Below are positions 9,869-22,047 of a stretch of 64,000 bases of DNA, in pieces. The notes under the pieces are model-generated. The model did not search any database and was not told the DNA's origin. It worked only from the letters and a program-made list of their open reading frames with translations. Source of the DNA: a candidate division SR1 bacterium (GTDB lineage: Bacteria; Patescibacteriota; Gracilibacteria; Absconditabacterales; Absconditicoccaceae); assembly GCA_026397515.1 (NCBI GenBank), contig JAPLUU010000015.1, forward strand, positions 46,213 through 110,212, in the 5' to 3' direction. Position 1 is the first letter of the stretch, and each line of letters starts with the position of its first letter. Made by a program: the position numbers and the translations under genes.

Positions 9869-11413
9869 TTATATTATTATGTCTTCTGCAAAAATAGGAT
9901 ACAAAGTATATTTTCTAATATTGGTAACTTTATTATTCCATTTTTTATCATTGAGCCAGCATTTGTTGGTAATGAGTTCTTGCAACTGTCCACTAGTATT
10001 CATCTCTACAAAAATAAGTTTTTTGATGTGTTTCACATGCGTATCTAAGAATTCTTTAAGTCTTATATCAAGTGGCTGTAAAACTTTAATAACTATCAGA
10101 CCATATTTCACATTCTTTTTATTTTTTGTACGGATATACTCCTCTAAAAAATCTTTGGTAAATTCTTGTTGAACGAAAGTCTCGAGTTTTTTAAATCTTT
10201 TATCTTGTTGTTGTTTTTTGATTATAGGATCTTCATTCGTTGCTCCATTTTCATCATGTTCGTATGAGGTTGCGATAAATTCGCCATTCTCCGTACCAGG
10301 CAATGTTACCTTTGAGATTCCATCAGCAGAAAGTTCGTATCTCTTGAATCATTCAGATCCGTTGATTTGAAGTTTTCCTCTCAAAATAGGTTCAGAAATA
10401 AGTTTAGTTTTGTCTATTGATAGGTATGATTCAGAAAGTTGTTTGTCGATAAGGAAGATAACTGGATGTTGATAGATATCAGATCGATTCAATGCTTTTC
10501 AAATTAAATTATATCACTCTTCAAAGCTAGAAGGTGCTAACACAATAGGAAATGTATCACCGAAACTTGCATTCAAGGCATAATTTAAATCTGATTGACC
10601 AGTAAACGTTGGTGTTCCTGTACTTGGACCATCACGTTGAGAAAGGATATATACTCATCAGAGTTCAGCTTGATTAGAAAAACTAATAGATTCAGTCATA
10701 AGAGCGAATCATCCTCCACTGGTTCCACACATAGCTCTTTTACCAGCAAATTTAGCACCAAGCATTGCCATACTTACCGCAATTTCATCTTCTCATTGGA
10801 AAAATATCGCTTCCTTATGTTCTACGATGACATCAATTAACGATGAAGCTGGAGTCATTGGGTATGCAGAATAGAAATTCATACCTGCCGCAATAGCTCA
10901 GGTACCCACCATTTCATTTCAGAAAACAAATGATTTAGCTGGTCAGATATTTTTGGATAAATCATATTTCGCAGTTTTGAAATATTCATATCACTTCGTC
11001 ATTGTAACAACATTATCATTTAACACATCACCAGTGAATTGACTCGCCAATAGTTTTTCACCTTCTTCACGAGCGATACCAAGAAGTTTTAATGATGCTC
11101 AGAAAAAATAGACATTCTTATATTTGATAGTAGTGTCTTTGAGTGCGTGAATCTTTTTGAGATTGTAGAGTTTGGAATTTTTGGTTACTGAGTATTCATC
11201 AAACGGGAAAAAATGGTCAATAGTTTGAGTGATGAAGGGATATTCATCTGAAATATATAAGAAGAAGTCATTATTATCTCCCTTGATGATGGAAGCATAT
11301 TCCTTGTCACCTAGAATTGAATATCATTTAGATGATAATAATTGTCCAAGAAGCATACCTGAAGTATTTACTCCGGTACCTGCAGCTCACGAGAAGCCTA
11401 TTGAAATTTTCAT
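9869..11413 (-). CDS. 2-oxoacid:ferredoxin oxidoreductase, fused gamma-alpha subunit
   Basis: 514 residues. The N-terminal 180 residues form the gamma domain (start MKISIGFSGAAGTGVNTSG, glycine-rich). The alpha (pyrimidine-binding) domain follows, with GNEMVGTGAIAAGMNFYSAY and PMTPASSLID, then DEIAVSMAMLGAKFAGKRAM and CGTSGGGFALMTE. This gamma-alpha order is typical of KorA. A highly charged stretch near residues 375-420 (EHDENGATNEDP, KKQQQDKRFKK) is the usual linker before the last domain. With the beta subunit at 8813 it makes a complete CoA-acylating oxidoreductase. The substrate (pyruvate, 2-oxoglutarate or branched 2-oxoacid) is not determined. Confidence 0.9.
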
Positions 11414-11582
11414 AGGTTATAAAGAACAAGATAAATAATGTATTAAAATCCTTATAATAAAAAAAAATCATAAAACAATTCTAAGTTATCAGACCAGTAA
11501 AGATAGCTTTTTACCAATGTTTTAGTTTTTTCCTACCTTTGTCAGTTTTTTTCTTTTTTGGGAGTAGTATATTTACAGCGAA

Positions 11583-12944
11583 ATGATTTTATTTCGTAAT
11601 ATACAATATATGCAACAATCTGATTTTATTTTTGACAAAATATTCAAACAGAAAGTAGGTCACCTCAATTTCAATATCGAAACATATAAAAAAATTTATG
11701 ATCTGATTGAAATTCAGGATATTTTCGAGGTATCTCAAGAACAATTTGAATACGTAAAGAAAAAATCTCTTTTTTCTGTGCTCTGTATATATAATGAAGA
11801 AGGAAAAATGTACTTACAAAAAGACTTTCATGATGAATATCGGGCATTACCATGAGGAAGTATACGCGACACAGATGATATCCATGCAGCAGTAAGAAGA
11901 ATAGCAAAAAAAATCCATGAAGATATTGTGATTTGAGAGATAGAACCTATAGCATTAGTGACCAATATATTTAAATTCTGAGAAGAATATCATACCAATG
12001 TCGGGGTAGTTTTTATGGCAAGAGTAAGAAATTTTGACGAAATAAAAAAATCTTTATATTATGGTGATTTTCTAATTATTACTGAGCAGGAATTACATAA
12101 AATCAATAAATATGCCAACAATCAAGTCGTACAATTAGCACTTAAAAGGGTCAAAACATTTACCCATAGTTTTCCAGAACATGAGATAGCAACAAATGAA
12201 AAGTATAAATTCAGATATACTCTCCACAACAAAATAGTCAAAAAAATGTTTTTGACACCACGCATCAAAAGAAAGAAAGAATTCAACCAACTATTGTTTG
12301 ATAAGATATGAAATATCGATTCTTTTATTGACGTATCTTGTTGAGATAATTGATTTTTGACAACACTTACCAAATACATACCAGAATTGAAAGTAGTAGT
12401 AGGAAACGACATTTCTCGAAGTCAAATAGATTTACCCCACCAAGAACAGCAAAAAATATTATATACTAACCATAATGCTGTACATCTTCCTTTCAAAAAA
12501 AATGCTTTTGATATAGCATATTGTGCAAATACTCTTCATCATATGACATCCAGAAAAGATATGCAGAGTCTTTTGACATGAATGTCCTCTATTGCTAAAA
12601 AAATTATTATCGTAGAGATAGAAAGACCAAAAGAAACAGGATGGTTTCCTCATATATTAAACAAATATCGATATATATGATTTCTAAAAGATGTAGGATG
12701 AGCATATGTATCTCAAAGTGAATTTGAGATAGTCATCAATGATCTCTTTAAAAACAAAGCAAAGATACAATTTTCTTATTTTAAGAACATTCAGGGTAAA
12801 TATATGATTGCAGAGATTGAAAATCAAGATAACCAAGAACAGAAACAGCAAGGAAACAAAATTTCATTTCAGCAGTTAATAGAAAGATACGAAAAGGTAA
12901 AACGAGCAAAACAGCAGCAAGAAGCAAGAGCGATGAAAGTATAA
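11583..12944 (+). CDS. Degenerate Nudix domain fused to a class I methyltransferase
   Basis: 453 residues in one frame. Residues about 50-180 follow a Nudix fold. The Nudix box region (GGSIRDTDDIHAAVRRIAKK, from residue 91) keeps the leading Gly, but the catalytic REUXEE residues are replaced by RR and KK, so hydrolase activity is doubtful. Residues about 225-390 are an SAM-dependent methyltransferase: glycine motif DVSCGDNGFLT (from about 249), then NDIS, and DIAYCANTLHHM as post-II motif. The C-terminal 40 residues are Gln/Lys-rich. A second ATG nine codons on (MQQSDF) is an alternative start. Substrate unknown. Confidence 0.75.
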
Positions 12945-12971
12945 CACATCTTTTATTCTTTTTTTATTGCC

Positions 12972-13559
12972 ATGCACCAAAAATCTGAAGCCGTCTTTGA
13001 AACAGAAAAAAAGTTTAGATGTACAGAAATCGATAAACTAGTAGATCATGCATGTTCTCTTGGATTTATCCAAACACAAAAAAATATAAGAGAACATGAT
13101 ATCTATTTCACTGACAAAGAGCATATCTTTATAGAAAAAAGAATTTGTCTGAGAATAAGACAGACAGATTCGCATTGCGAGATAACCCACAAATGACATT
13201 CTCAAGACACCTGAGCATTCTATTCAAAACTAGAAAACAATATTGAGATAGCTCACGAAAACAAAGAAAATGCGATATCACTTATAGAATCTTTATGATT
13301 TTTGAAATATGTAGAAATAAAAAAGGTAAGGGATATATTCAAAAAAACACAAGAAAAATATACATATAATATAGCAATCGATCATATAGAAAATATATGA
13401 TATTTTATAGAATTTGAAATTCTATCCCCAAAGGCAATCGAAAAGGATCAGATAAAAATAATTTTTAATGAGTTTGTTGGTCATTTCGGTGGTTTTGATC
13501 TTCAAGAAGAGTCACTGCCGTATAGAGATATAGTAAAACAGGAGGATAAAATTGTTTAA
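12972..13559 (+). CDS. CYTH-domain protein (class IV adenylate cyclase-like)
   Basis: 195 residues. The signature ExExK is Glu10-x-Glu12-x-Lys14 (FETEKKF). Later come paired basic and acidic strands (IEKRICLRIRQTDS; then IDHIENIGYFIEFEIL) that line the tunnel of triphosphate-binding CYTH enzymes. It could be a thiamine-triphosphatase, inorganic triphosphatase or CyaB-type cyclase; the motif does not decide. The start is 27 bases after the Nudix-methyltransferase gene, so the two are probably co-transcribed. Confidence 0.85.
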
Positions 13560-13623
13560 ACATTGAAAAATACCCAGCTTTTCTTATCATACCATGAAGT
13601 ATTTTTTAGTTAACAAGAAAGTT

Positions 13624-14634
13624 ATGGACGAAAAAAATAAAACATGATCTATTATATTATATAAAGCGCCAGATGGGACATCTGCTATAGATGTAAAATT
13701 TGAAGGAGAAACAGTTTGGCTTAATGCTCATCAAATGAGCGAGATTTTTGATGTAAATCGTCCTGCAATTGTAAAACACATACAAAACATTTATAAAACT
13801 GGTGAATTAAAAGAAAAATCAACCTGTTCCAAAATGGAACACATTGCAAGTGATTGAAAAAAAAGAATAATGCACTTTTATAATCTAGATACGATTATAT
13901 CTGTATGATATCGTGTAAATAGCAAAAATGCAACTAATTTTAGAATATGGGCTACATCTGTAGTAAAAGAGTATCTTATTAAAGGATATGTTATCAATCA
14001 AAAAAGACTCTCTGAAACAGGTCTGAAAATATTTGAAAAAGCCATAGCATTAGTCAAAAAAAATATAGAAAGTAACGTTTTGACCGACAAGGAAACAAAA
14101 GGGATGTTGTCTTTGGTGACCAATTATGCTTATTCTTGGATTGTTCTACAAAAATATGATGAAGGAACGTTGTCAATAGAAAATCTAAATATAATAAAGA
14201 CATCTAAACTAAAATACGAAGAAGCTATCTCTGCCATAAACGAAATGAAAAATGAATTACTACCCAAGGGAGAAGTTTCAAAAATGTTTGGAGTAGAAAA
14301 ACATGACTGATTAAGATGAGTTTTGGAACAGATCAATCAGACTTTTGACAAAAAAGAATTATATCAGAGCATAGAAGAAAAAGCAGCAGCACTACTCTAT
14401 TTTACCATTAAAAATCATCCTTTCACCGACTGAAACAAAAAAATAGGAGCATTTTTGTTTGTTTTTTTCCTGGCAAAGAATACATATTTATATCGTTCAA
14501 ATGGTGAGAAGAGAATTGATGATAATACTTTAGTGGCTTTAACACTACTTATAGCTACAAGCGAAAATAGTGAAAAGGATATGCTATTAAAATTAGTCGC
14601 TAATTTTTTAATAGACGAAAAGCCACATAAATAA
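13624..14634 (+). CDS. RhuM-family protein with C-terminal Fic domain
   Basis: 336 residues. The N-terminal half matches the RhuM (virulence protein) family: VWLNAHQMSEIFDVNRPAIV, then GYRVNSKNATNFRIWAT and VVKEYLIKGYVINQ. The C-terminal part is a Fic/DOC domain with the catalytic loop HPFTDGNKK at residues 265-273; the loop glycine is TGA. Fic enzymes transfer AMP or a related group to proteins. A possible inhibitory helix was not identified. ATG at 13624 gives the family-like start; an in-frame ATG at 13594 would add ten residues. It may be a toxin-like or host-interaction protein. Confidence 0.88.
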
Positions 14635-14715
14635 AGAAAACAAAACCATTGAAAACTCCTCTGCTTTTATTACCAATACATCATTAATTATTCATCTTTA
14701 ATTAAGTTGTATAGT

Positions 14716-16245
14716 ATGGATTGAGAATTATTAGCAGATCAACCGTTATGAGAAAAACTTATCAAGAAATGATTCTGGTTATATTTTTTTATGTTCCTCA
14801 CGGCACCAGTAGGATATATAATCAAGGTTTTAGTATCAAATACCCTCTCCGTAGAAGATGTAGGAATTTTTTATAGTGTACTCGGATTTATTACATTGAT
14901 ATCTATTTATCACGATCTGTGATTAACTGAAGCATTACAATATTTTCTTCCCAAATATCGAATAGAAAAAAAATATAATCATTTTAAAACGATTACCATA
15001 ATATCTCTTTTAGCACAGGTAATTTTATGAACAGCAATTGCCTGTCTTATGTATTTTGGTGCAGATCGATTAGCTATTCATCAATTCAGATCACCAGAAG
15101 CCGCAGAAATCATACGTACATTATGTTTCTATTTTATAGGAATAAACTTTATCCAAGTATTTACATCAATTTTTCTTGCATTTCAAGATACAATAGCTTC
15201 TAATTTAGTAGAATTTTTCAGATCATATACCATACTCTTTTTTACTATCATTTTTTGGATGGGTAACACACTCACCACTGCTAGTTTTTCCTTGTGATGG
15301 ATAAGTGGATTGTGAATTGCACTGATAGCAGGAAGTATAATTCTTCGAACAAAATATGGCCATGCATTTAGAAAAGGGAAAATAACATGGGATACAAAAA
15401 TCATAAAAAAACAATTCAAATATGCAATTCGAGTGTTTCTATGAGCAAATATATGATCTCTTTTAGGACAAGTAGACCAACAGATGATTATCAATATCCT
15501 AGGTCCTAAATCAGCAGGATATTATAGTAATTTCTTTAGCCTATTAAATATGTATTCCGTAGTTATCACTCCATTATTAATACTAACATTCCCAATAGTA
15601 ACAGAACTCATAACAAAAAAAAAATATCAACAACTCAAAGATTTCCAAAATTTACTCTATAAATATTTTTCAATATTTGCCATAAGTATTAGTGGAATAT
15701 TTTTTGCTTTCTGACCAGAAATAGCAAGTATATTGTTCGGCACAAAATTTCTTTATTCATGACAACTATTAGTATATACTTCACCATTTTTGATTCTCAA
15801 TATTTTACCAATTATAAATTTTGGTATTTTAGCAGGATTAGGTAAAGTAAAAGCAAGAGTAAAGGTAATACTGGTAGCATTAATAGCAAATATATTGCTA
15901 AACTTCTTATTATTATATATATTCAAAACGGGCCTTCCATGAGCCATTGTGGCAATGATTGTAGGACGATTATTACTTCGATGGGGAAGCTTTAAAATCA
16001 TACAAAAAAACCAAAAAATATCATTTGATTGGATGTTTTTATGCAAAAATACAATCATAATCATTATATTAAGTGGAATATTACTGATTGGGAAAAATAA
16101 GTTTTTAACACTAAATAATAGTGATAGACTAACAAATATAAAATATTTATGTATATTTATAGGTATATATTATGGCGTAATAGCAATCATTAATTATAAA
16201 AGTTTTTTCGTCTTAAAAAAAGAGATAAAGAAATTAAAGAATTAA
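14716..16245 (+). CDS. Polysaccharide flippase (Wzx/MATE-like)
   Basis: 509 residues with about twelve to fourteen membrane segments. The start (GFWLYFFMFLTAPVGYIIKV) and the central QVDQQMIINILGPKSAGYYS are characteristic of the RfbX/Wzx branch of the MOP superfamily, which moves lipid-linked oligosaccharide repeats across the membrane. Many glycines are TGA (WISGLGIALIAGS). It heads a plus-strand run of surface-polysaccharide genes to 20443. A second possibility is a teichuronic- or capsule-type exporter of the same superfamily. Confidence 0.88.
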
Positions 16246-16270
16246 TATTCATTTTATTCTTAATAAAAAA

Positions 16271-16981
16271 ATGAGCACAGCAAAAGAATCAAATTTTGAA
16301 TACAAAAGCAACAATAAATACCATTATAATGGGATAACTATTTTTGCAGAAAAAGGTGTACATGAAAAAACATTCGAAGAATTTATACAATTACATAAGC
16401 CAAAAGACACAAAGATACTTATCTTATGAGCTGGTGCAGGATCTTTTGACCAAAGATTAATAAACAATGGATTTACAAACATAACATCAGTAGATCTTAT
16501 AAAAAAATTTTATATAGCAAAAAATAAAAATATTATAGAAAAAAATTTAAATGAAGATTTTGATGATTTATGAGAATATGATATCATATTTGCAGTAGAA
16601 ATAATAGAGCATCTAGAAAATCAATTTCATTTTATTAGGAATACAAATAAGTGTTTAAAAAAATGAGGGATATTGTTTTTGAGTACACCAAATACCGAAG
16701 CACCATTTTCTCGCTTAAGTTTTTTACTAAAAGGCACATTAAATTCATTTTCTGAAAATTCATTAGAAAGTTTATGACATATAACACCAATATTCAGATA
16801 TATATTAGAATATAATATCAAAAAAAACCATTTAACATTATCTAAAACCATAGGAATTGGGAAAATATCAATAAACACAAAATCAATATTGGCTTTTATT
16901 GGGAGTATAATTTATAAAACATTATCTTTATTTATAAAAGGGGGAAATACTATAATCAAACTTTATATTATCAACAAATAA
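16271..16981 (+). CDS. Class I SAM-dependent methyltransferase
   Basis: 236 residues. Motif I is LILGAGAGSFDQRL (about residues 50-63; two of its glycines are TGA). SVDL follows, then the acidic post-I region and YDIIFAVEIIEHLEN, typical of the UbiG/Methyltransf_23 family. LKKGGILFLSTPN is motif III. It sits 25 bases after the flippase, so it probably methylates a sugar or lipid intermediate of the polysaccharide. It contains only a weak hydrophobic stretch near the C-terminus (LAFIGSIIYKTLSLFI). Confidence 0.85.
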
Positions 16982-17013
16982 CACAAAATATATTTTAATT
17001 GTATTATAGACAC

Positions 17014-17673
17014 ATGATAAAGTTTATATTTAGAATACCCAAAATAATATACAAAAGAATATGGAATCAGATAGATTTTCTGATATTTTATTATAAATTT
17101 AGACAAAAAAATAGTAAAAATTTTTGTACTCCGAAAAACAGATTTAATTTAGAAAATATAAAGATATGAGCATATACCTATTGAGAGATTGAAACATATT
17201 TCTGAACAGATAAATGAGCATATTTAGAAATATGAAGTTATTGTTCTATTGCAAATAATGTAACCTTCTTACTTTGATGAAATCACATTCATTCAAATCT
17301 AACAACATATCCTGTTTGAATAATGTTTAATAAAAAATGATGCGAAGAAAAAGAACGTTACAGCAAATGAAAAATAGAAATTGGAAATGATGTACGGATA
17401 TGTACTTGAGCAAAGTTTTTATCATGAGTCAGTGTATGACAGTGAGCTATAATTGCAGCTTATTCAGTAGTGACAAAATCAGTACCTCCCTATGCAATTG
17501 TCTGAGGAAATCCAGCTAAAATAATAAAATATAGATTTAATGAAGAACAAATTGCCATTTTAAATCAAATAGACTTTTCCAGGGTTTCTAAAGATATTTT
17601 ATTAGAAAATTATGACATGATTACGAATCAGAACATTGATATACAGAAAATTTATCACATATTAAAAAAATAA
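17014..17673 (+). CDS. CatB-like hexapeptide-repeat acetyltransferase
   Basis: 219 residues. Left-handed beta-helix repeats run from about residue 50 (IKIGAYTYGEIETYFG, LEIGSYCSIANNVTFLLGG), followed by the CatB/Vat signature NHIHSNLTTYPVG and the second helix part IEIGNDVRICTGAKFLSGVS. It ends VPPYAIVGGNPAKIIKYRF. These enzymes O- or N-acetylate sugars or xenobiotics; here the context argues for a sugar. Over ten glycines are TGA, one of the densest uses in the window. The stop codon abuts the ATG of the next gene. Confidence 0.9.
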
Positions 17674-18486
17674 ATGAAAAACAAGAAAACATTAGTTTCT
17701 ATAATTCTCCCAACATACAATGGAGAAAAATATATAAAAGAGACTATTGATTCTGTCTTGCAACAGACTCTCGGAGATTTTGAATTGATAATAATAAATG
17801 ATCACTCATCTGACAACTCAGAAAAAATAATATTGGGATATAAAGATAAAAGGATAGTTTATTTAAGAAACGAAAAAAATCTTAATATTGTATGAAGTAG
17901 AAATAAATGATTAAGGGCGGCAAAATGAGATTATATCTGTTTTTTGGATCAAGACGACATCTTTATACGTAAAGATAAATTAGAAATCCAATCTAATTTT
18001 CTTGATAAGAATAAAAAGTATGGGATGATATGATCTTCATCTATCTTGATAGATGAAAAGGGGAATAAAATATGAGAGATTACTGCTAGAACTACAGATT
18101 ATGATTTGAAGAAACATCTGATTATGTCAAATCAGTTTACTTGCTGAACGGTAATGTTTAGAAGATCTTTGATTGAAAAAATAGGCTATTTGGATAAAAC
18201 GTATAATAAATCTGATGATTATCAGTATCGACTAAAGATAGGAAAGATAACTAAAATAGAGAACATAAAAGAGTATTTATTCGCTTATAGAATACATACA
18301 AACAATACAACATCAAAAGGACTCAATAAATACAAAATGATATGGATGTGATTTATATTATGAGTCAAATATGGAAGATATTATCCCAATTATCTAAAAC
18401 AAATACTATTTAGATTCTTCTGAGACTTCATAATCCCAAATTGGATAGTACAAAAAATAATAAAAAGTTTTAAACATAATATTTAA
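17674..18486 (+). CDS. Family 2 glycosyltransferase
   Basis: 270 residues. The GT-A fold starts at once: LVSIILPTYNGEKYIKETID, then NDHSSDNS, and the metal-binding DQDD in ICFLDQDDIF (about residues 90-99). FTCGTVMFRRSLIEKIG is the acceptor-side motif seen in capsule and O-antigen transferases. It starts directly at the stop of the acetyltransferase and ends four bases before the next gene. Likely adds one sugar of the surface polymer. About six glycines are TGA. Confidence 0.9.
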
Positions 18487-18489
18487 TGT

Positions 18490-19266
18490 ATGCTAAAGCA
18501 AAAAATAAATATTATTACCGTCTGATATAACGAAGAAAAAAATCTTCCCAAGCTTTATAATTCACTCAAAAATTTAGATCATCACTTTGAGGTAAGAAAA
18601 ATATATATTGATCAATCCAGTACAGATACCTCAGTGGATATAGCAAAAAAATACGGTTGCGAAACCTATGTTCATCCAAATAAATGATATGCCGATCCTG
18701 ACAAGAAACGAGCCGTAGAAGAATTATGTCAAGACAATGATTGGTGCTGTATATTAGACGCTGACGAAGAGATATCACCCGAATTAGCAAAAGAATTAGC
18801 TACTACCATACAAGCTAATACCTATGATATTCTAAAAATAAGCATTGTATCAATATTCTTATGATGATATGGAGGAGAGGCATACCAAGAAAGGGTATTC
18901 AAAAAATCTGCCATGAAAGTGACCGATGAAATACATCATTATCTTCAACCAATATCAAAAAACATAGGAAAAACAAAAAACAAGATAAGAAATGATGATA
19001 GAAAATACGAAGGGAATGAAATAGATATCCTCATGAGCAAATTCAATAGATATAGTGAAATAGAAGTAACTAAAATTTGAAGAATATCTAAAGCTAAAAT
19101 TCTATGGAATTTTTTTTATAAGCCACTCTTACATTTTTTTTGACGGGGAATAATACATAAACAATTTCTGAGATGAATCCCGGGGATCATTGTATGTACA
19201 ATGCATTGATATTACCAATTTCTAATTTATGCCAAATTATACGAAAAGCTTTATATCATCAAATAA
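18490..19266 (+). CDS. Family 2 glycosyltransferase (WaaE/KdtX-like)
   Basis: 258 residues. INIITVGYNEEKNLPKLYNS opens the nucleotide-binding fold. IDQSSTDTSVDIAKKYGCE and the metal site LDADEEIS (about residues 91-98) follow the WaaE pattern. The C-terminal half is hydrophobic near PLLHFFGRGIIH and PGIIVCTMHGYYQFLIYAKL, suggesting membrane association. It is four bases from the upstream GT2 and five from the downstream GT4. Role in polysaccharide assembly is inferred from context. Confidence 0.87.
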
Positions 19267-19270
19267 AAAG

Positions 19271-20443
19271 ATGAAAGATAAATTAAAAATATGAATAGTA
19301 AGGTGAATGGGTTTGAATAAACGAGATATGTGAATCTATGAATTTATGAATAAAAACAATAAGGAAAATATTGAATTTATAGGAATTCATTCCTATCCAG
19401 AAAGGTTTAACGTCAAAACTATTAATCTAAAGAGGATTAGATTATTATGATTGCATGCTTTGTTGATATTCAAATATCTCAGAATAGCATTTTCTTATGT
19501 ATTCGGTATTTTTGAATATATGCTAGGATTCAGAAGAAAAACAGAAGAAATAGATATTTTCGAGAGTATAGATATGGCACATATATACACATTACAAGCA
19601 TTACAAACAGGGAAACCTACTATCATATTTTGTTATGAGAATATCCCATTTAACTATGAATGGTTCCCATACAACATCATAAAAAGATTAGTACATAAAA
19701 AGGCTAAATATTTTATGGTATGTGATGAAAGGATCAAAAACACAATAAAAATAGAGAACCCACACATAGAGGATAAAAACATTCTCATATCTCCACCAAC
19801 AATAGACATTGACAGATTCAAAATAAGAGGGAAAGATGAAAAACTTATGATTAAATATGGAATTAAAAAAGATAAGATAAACATACTGTTTACAGGTAGA
19901 ATGATCTATGAAAAAGGATTGTTTGATATATTACATGCAATCAAATTATTAAGCCTAAAAAGAAATGATTTTAATCTAATTATCGCAGGGAATTCAATCG
20001 GTTCTGGCTTCAAAAAAGTACAAAAGAGAATCAAAAAACTAGAAATAGAGGAATGTATCAACTTCATAGGATATATAGACAATTCTGAAATACATATATT
20101 ATACAACTGTGTTGATATCTTCGTTTTGGGTAGCAGACCAACAAAAGTACGAGAGGAACAATTTGGTTTTGTATTTTTAGAAGCAATGGCATCTGGATTG
20201 CCAATAGTAGGAACATATTCAGGATCTCTACCTTACGTAATAAACAAAGAATGAAGAATCCTATCTTCCCCAGGAGATTTCTATCAAATGAGTAATGCAC
20301 TAGAGACATTAATTGAAGATTCTAAAATGAGGAAAAATATGTGAGAAAAGAATCGCGAATATATCGAAAAAAAGTTTGACCCGAAACAAATAATGGAGGA
20401 AAGAATAGCTTTTTATAAAAAAGTAATATCAGAAAATACTTAA
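19271..20443 (+). CDS. Family 4 glycosyltransferase
   Basis: 390 residues, GT-B fold. The second Rossmann half is clear: INILFTGRMIYEKGLFDILH, LIIAGNS, then the retaining-GT signature EQFGFVFLEAMASGLPIVGT (E-x7-E near residues 298-306). The N-terminal half begins LKIGIVRGMGLNKRDMGIYE, with TGA glycines at residues 8, 12 and 21. It is the last plus-strand gene of the polysaccharide run and meets a methyltransferase gene tail-to-tail three bases downstream. Confidence 0.9.
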
Positions 20444-20446
20444 AAA

Positions 20447-20995
20447 TTATTTTTTTACAATCATAATAATCTTAATATAGTCAATGCCTCAAAACAGATA
20501 ACAAAGAAATCTTTCAAAGAACCTAGGCATATATAAAGACAATAAGTATGGTATGAAAAATATGGTGCGTAGAACATACTTCAAAAATCTACTATTAGCG
20601 TTTATATAGATGAGTTTCACATCACGTACTATGAATCATGATAATTGTCAGCCATAACAGGTAAAGGAATCATAAGAAAATGGTCTAATATGTGTTAGAT
20701 CTCATCGAGCATATCTAGAAGAATAATGAGGTACAATAATTTCAACAACTGCTCAATCTTTCGATACTCTACGTATTTCACTAAAAATAAAGAAGATATC
20801 TTTTGTGTGCTCTATAATATTATGACAGTAGATTTTTTCAAACAGACTATCTCCGACAGGTAGTCATTTGGATATATCACAAACGATATCCGCCTTGGAA
20901 GTAGGATCCATATCTATTCAAATACATCAATCATGAATCAAATGTCAGCATCAAATATCTAATCCAATTTTTCCTTTTGTAAAATTTTCCTCCAT
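20447..20995 (-). CDS. Class I methyltransferase (type 11-like)
   Basis: 182 residues. Glycine motif IGLDIGCGHLIHDG at about 11-24, then IGIDMDPTSKADIVCDISKG, and the HNIIEHTKDIFFIFSEIRRV region of Methyltransf_11 proteins, followed by VVEIIVPHYSSRYA. The C-terminal 50 residues are hydrophobic (IFFIPYLLSLYMPRFFERFL) and may bind the membrane. Its ATG lies inside the end of the upstream GT4 gene (37-base overlap), so translation is probably coupled. Confidence 0.85.
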
Positions 20996-22047
20996 TTACA
21001 TATATTAGTATCTAAAATGAACTGTTTGGCATTTTCATATCATAAAGCGATTATCTTTTCTTTCAATTCATAGTCATGCAATATTAGATTTATCTTTTGG
21101 TAGAGTTCTTTTTCATCCAAAGGATCTTTTAGTATAAGAACAGAATCTCAAACAACTTCTTTTAGTCACGAATTATTAGAAGAGATTACTGGGCATCAAG
21201 ATGCTTGAGCCTCTATTGGTGGTCTACCAAATCATTCAAATAATGATGGAAATACAAATACATCGGCTATATTATAGAATTTAACAATATCCTCATCAGT
21301 ATAGATATTGTCTATAAAGATACAATTTAATGTGTACTTTTCGATGAAGGCAATATGCTTTTGCCTATTCTCTAATATAATAGGGTTTCAAATTTTGATA
21401 AATAAATAATCATCTAAATAACTCAATGATTTAAGGATAGTCACGATATTTTTTCTATCTTCTTCAGATCAAACATATAAAATAACTTTTTTATACAAAT
21501 TATCCTTTCATATAGAATATTTTTCAAATAGTTCTTTTCTTAGTAGGTCTTTGGGCACATCGAGTGGCCTATATACATTTTGATCGATAATATTAGCAAT
21601 AACACTAATCTTTCTCTCATTAAGTCACAAAGAGATAAGCGATGTTTTAGTAAACACTGAAGGAGTAACAATTTGATCTGCCTTATTCAACCTATTAAAC
21701 GATAATCTAATAATTTTAAAATATATTCTTTGAAGAAAATTTTGATGTTTAGTAGTAAGATTGTAATTCCTAACATCATGAATTATAAAGATAACGTTTT
21801 TTATAGGATAGAAAAGTATAGGTAATCGTCATTCATCATAAAAGATCTTGATACTATTCCTACAAAAGAGTAATTTAATGGGAATTAACAAAAATTGACA
21901 AATTATTCTCAATAGAGAACTAGCTTTAAATGGCATCCAAAGATCATGTATATCAAACTCTTTTTTAAGTTGAGGTAGATACGTATTACTATATTTACCT
22001 ATTCAGCTATTTTTATATTCCGAAGGTCAACAAAGCCAGTAAATCAT
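20959..22047 (-). CDS. Family 4 glycosyltransferase
   Basis: 362 residues. GT-B signals include VIFIIHDVRNYNL in the acceptor half, VTPSVFTKTSLISLGL (family 4 pattern), KVILYVGSEEDRKNIVTILK and the donor-site VFPSLFEGFGRPPIEAQASG. The start is MIYWLCGPSEYKNSGIGKYS. It ends with TAG inside the start of the methyltransferase at 20995. Likely part of the same polysaccharide cluster as the plus-strand genes. Confidence 0.9.
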
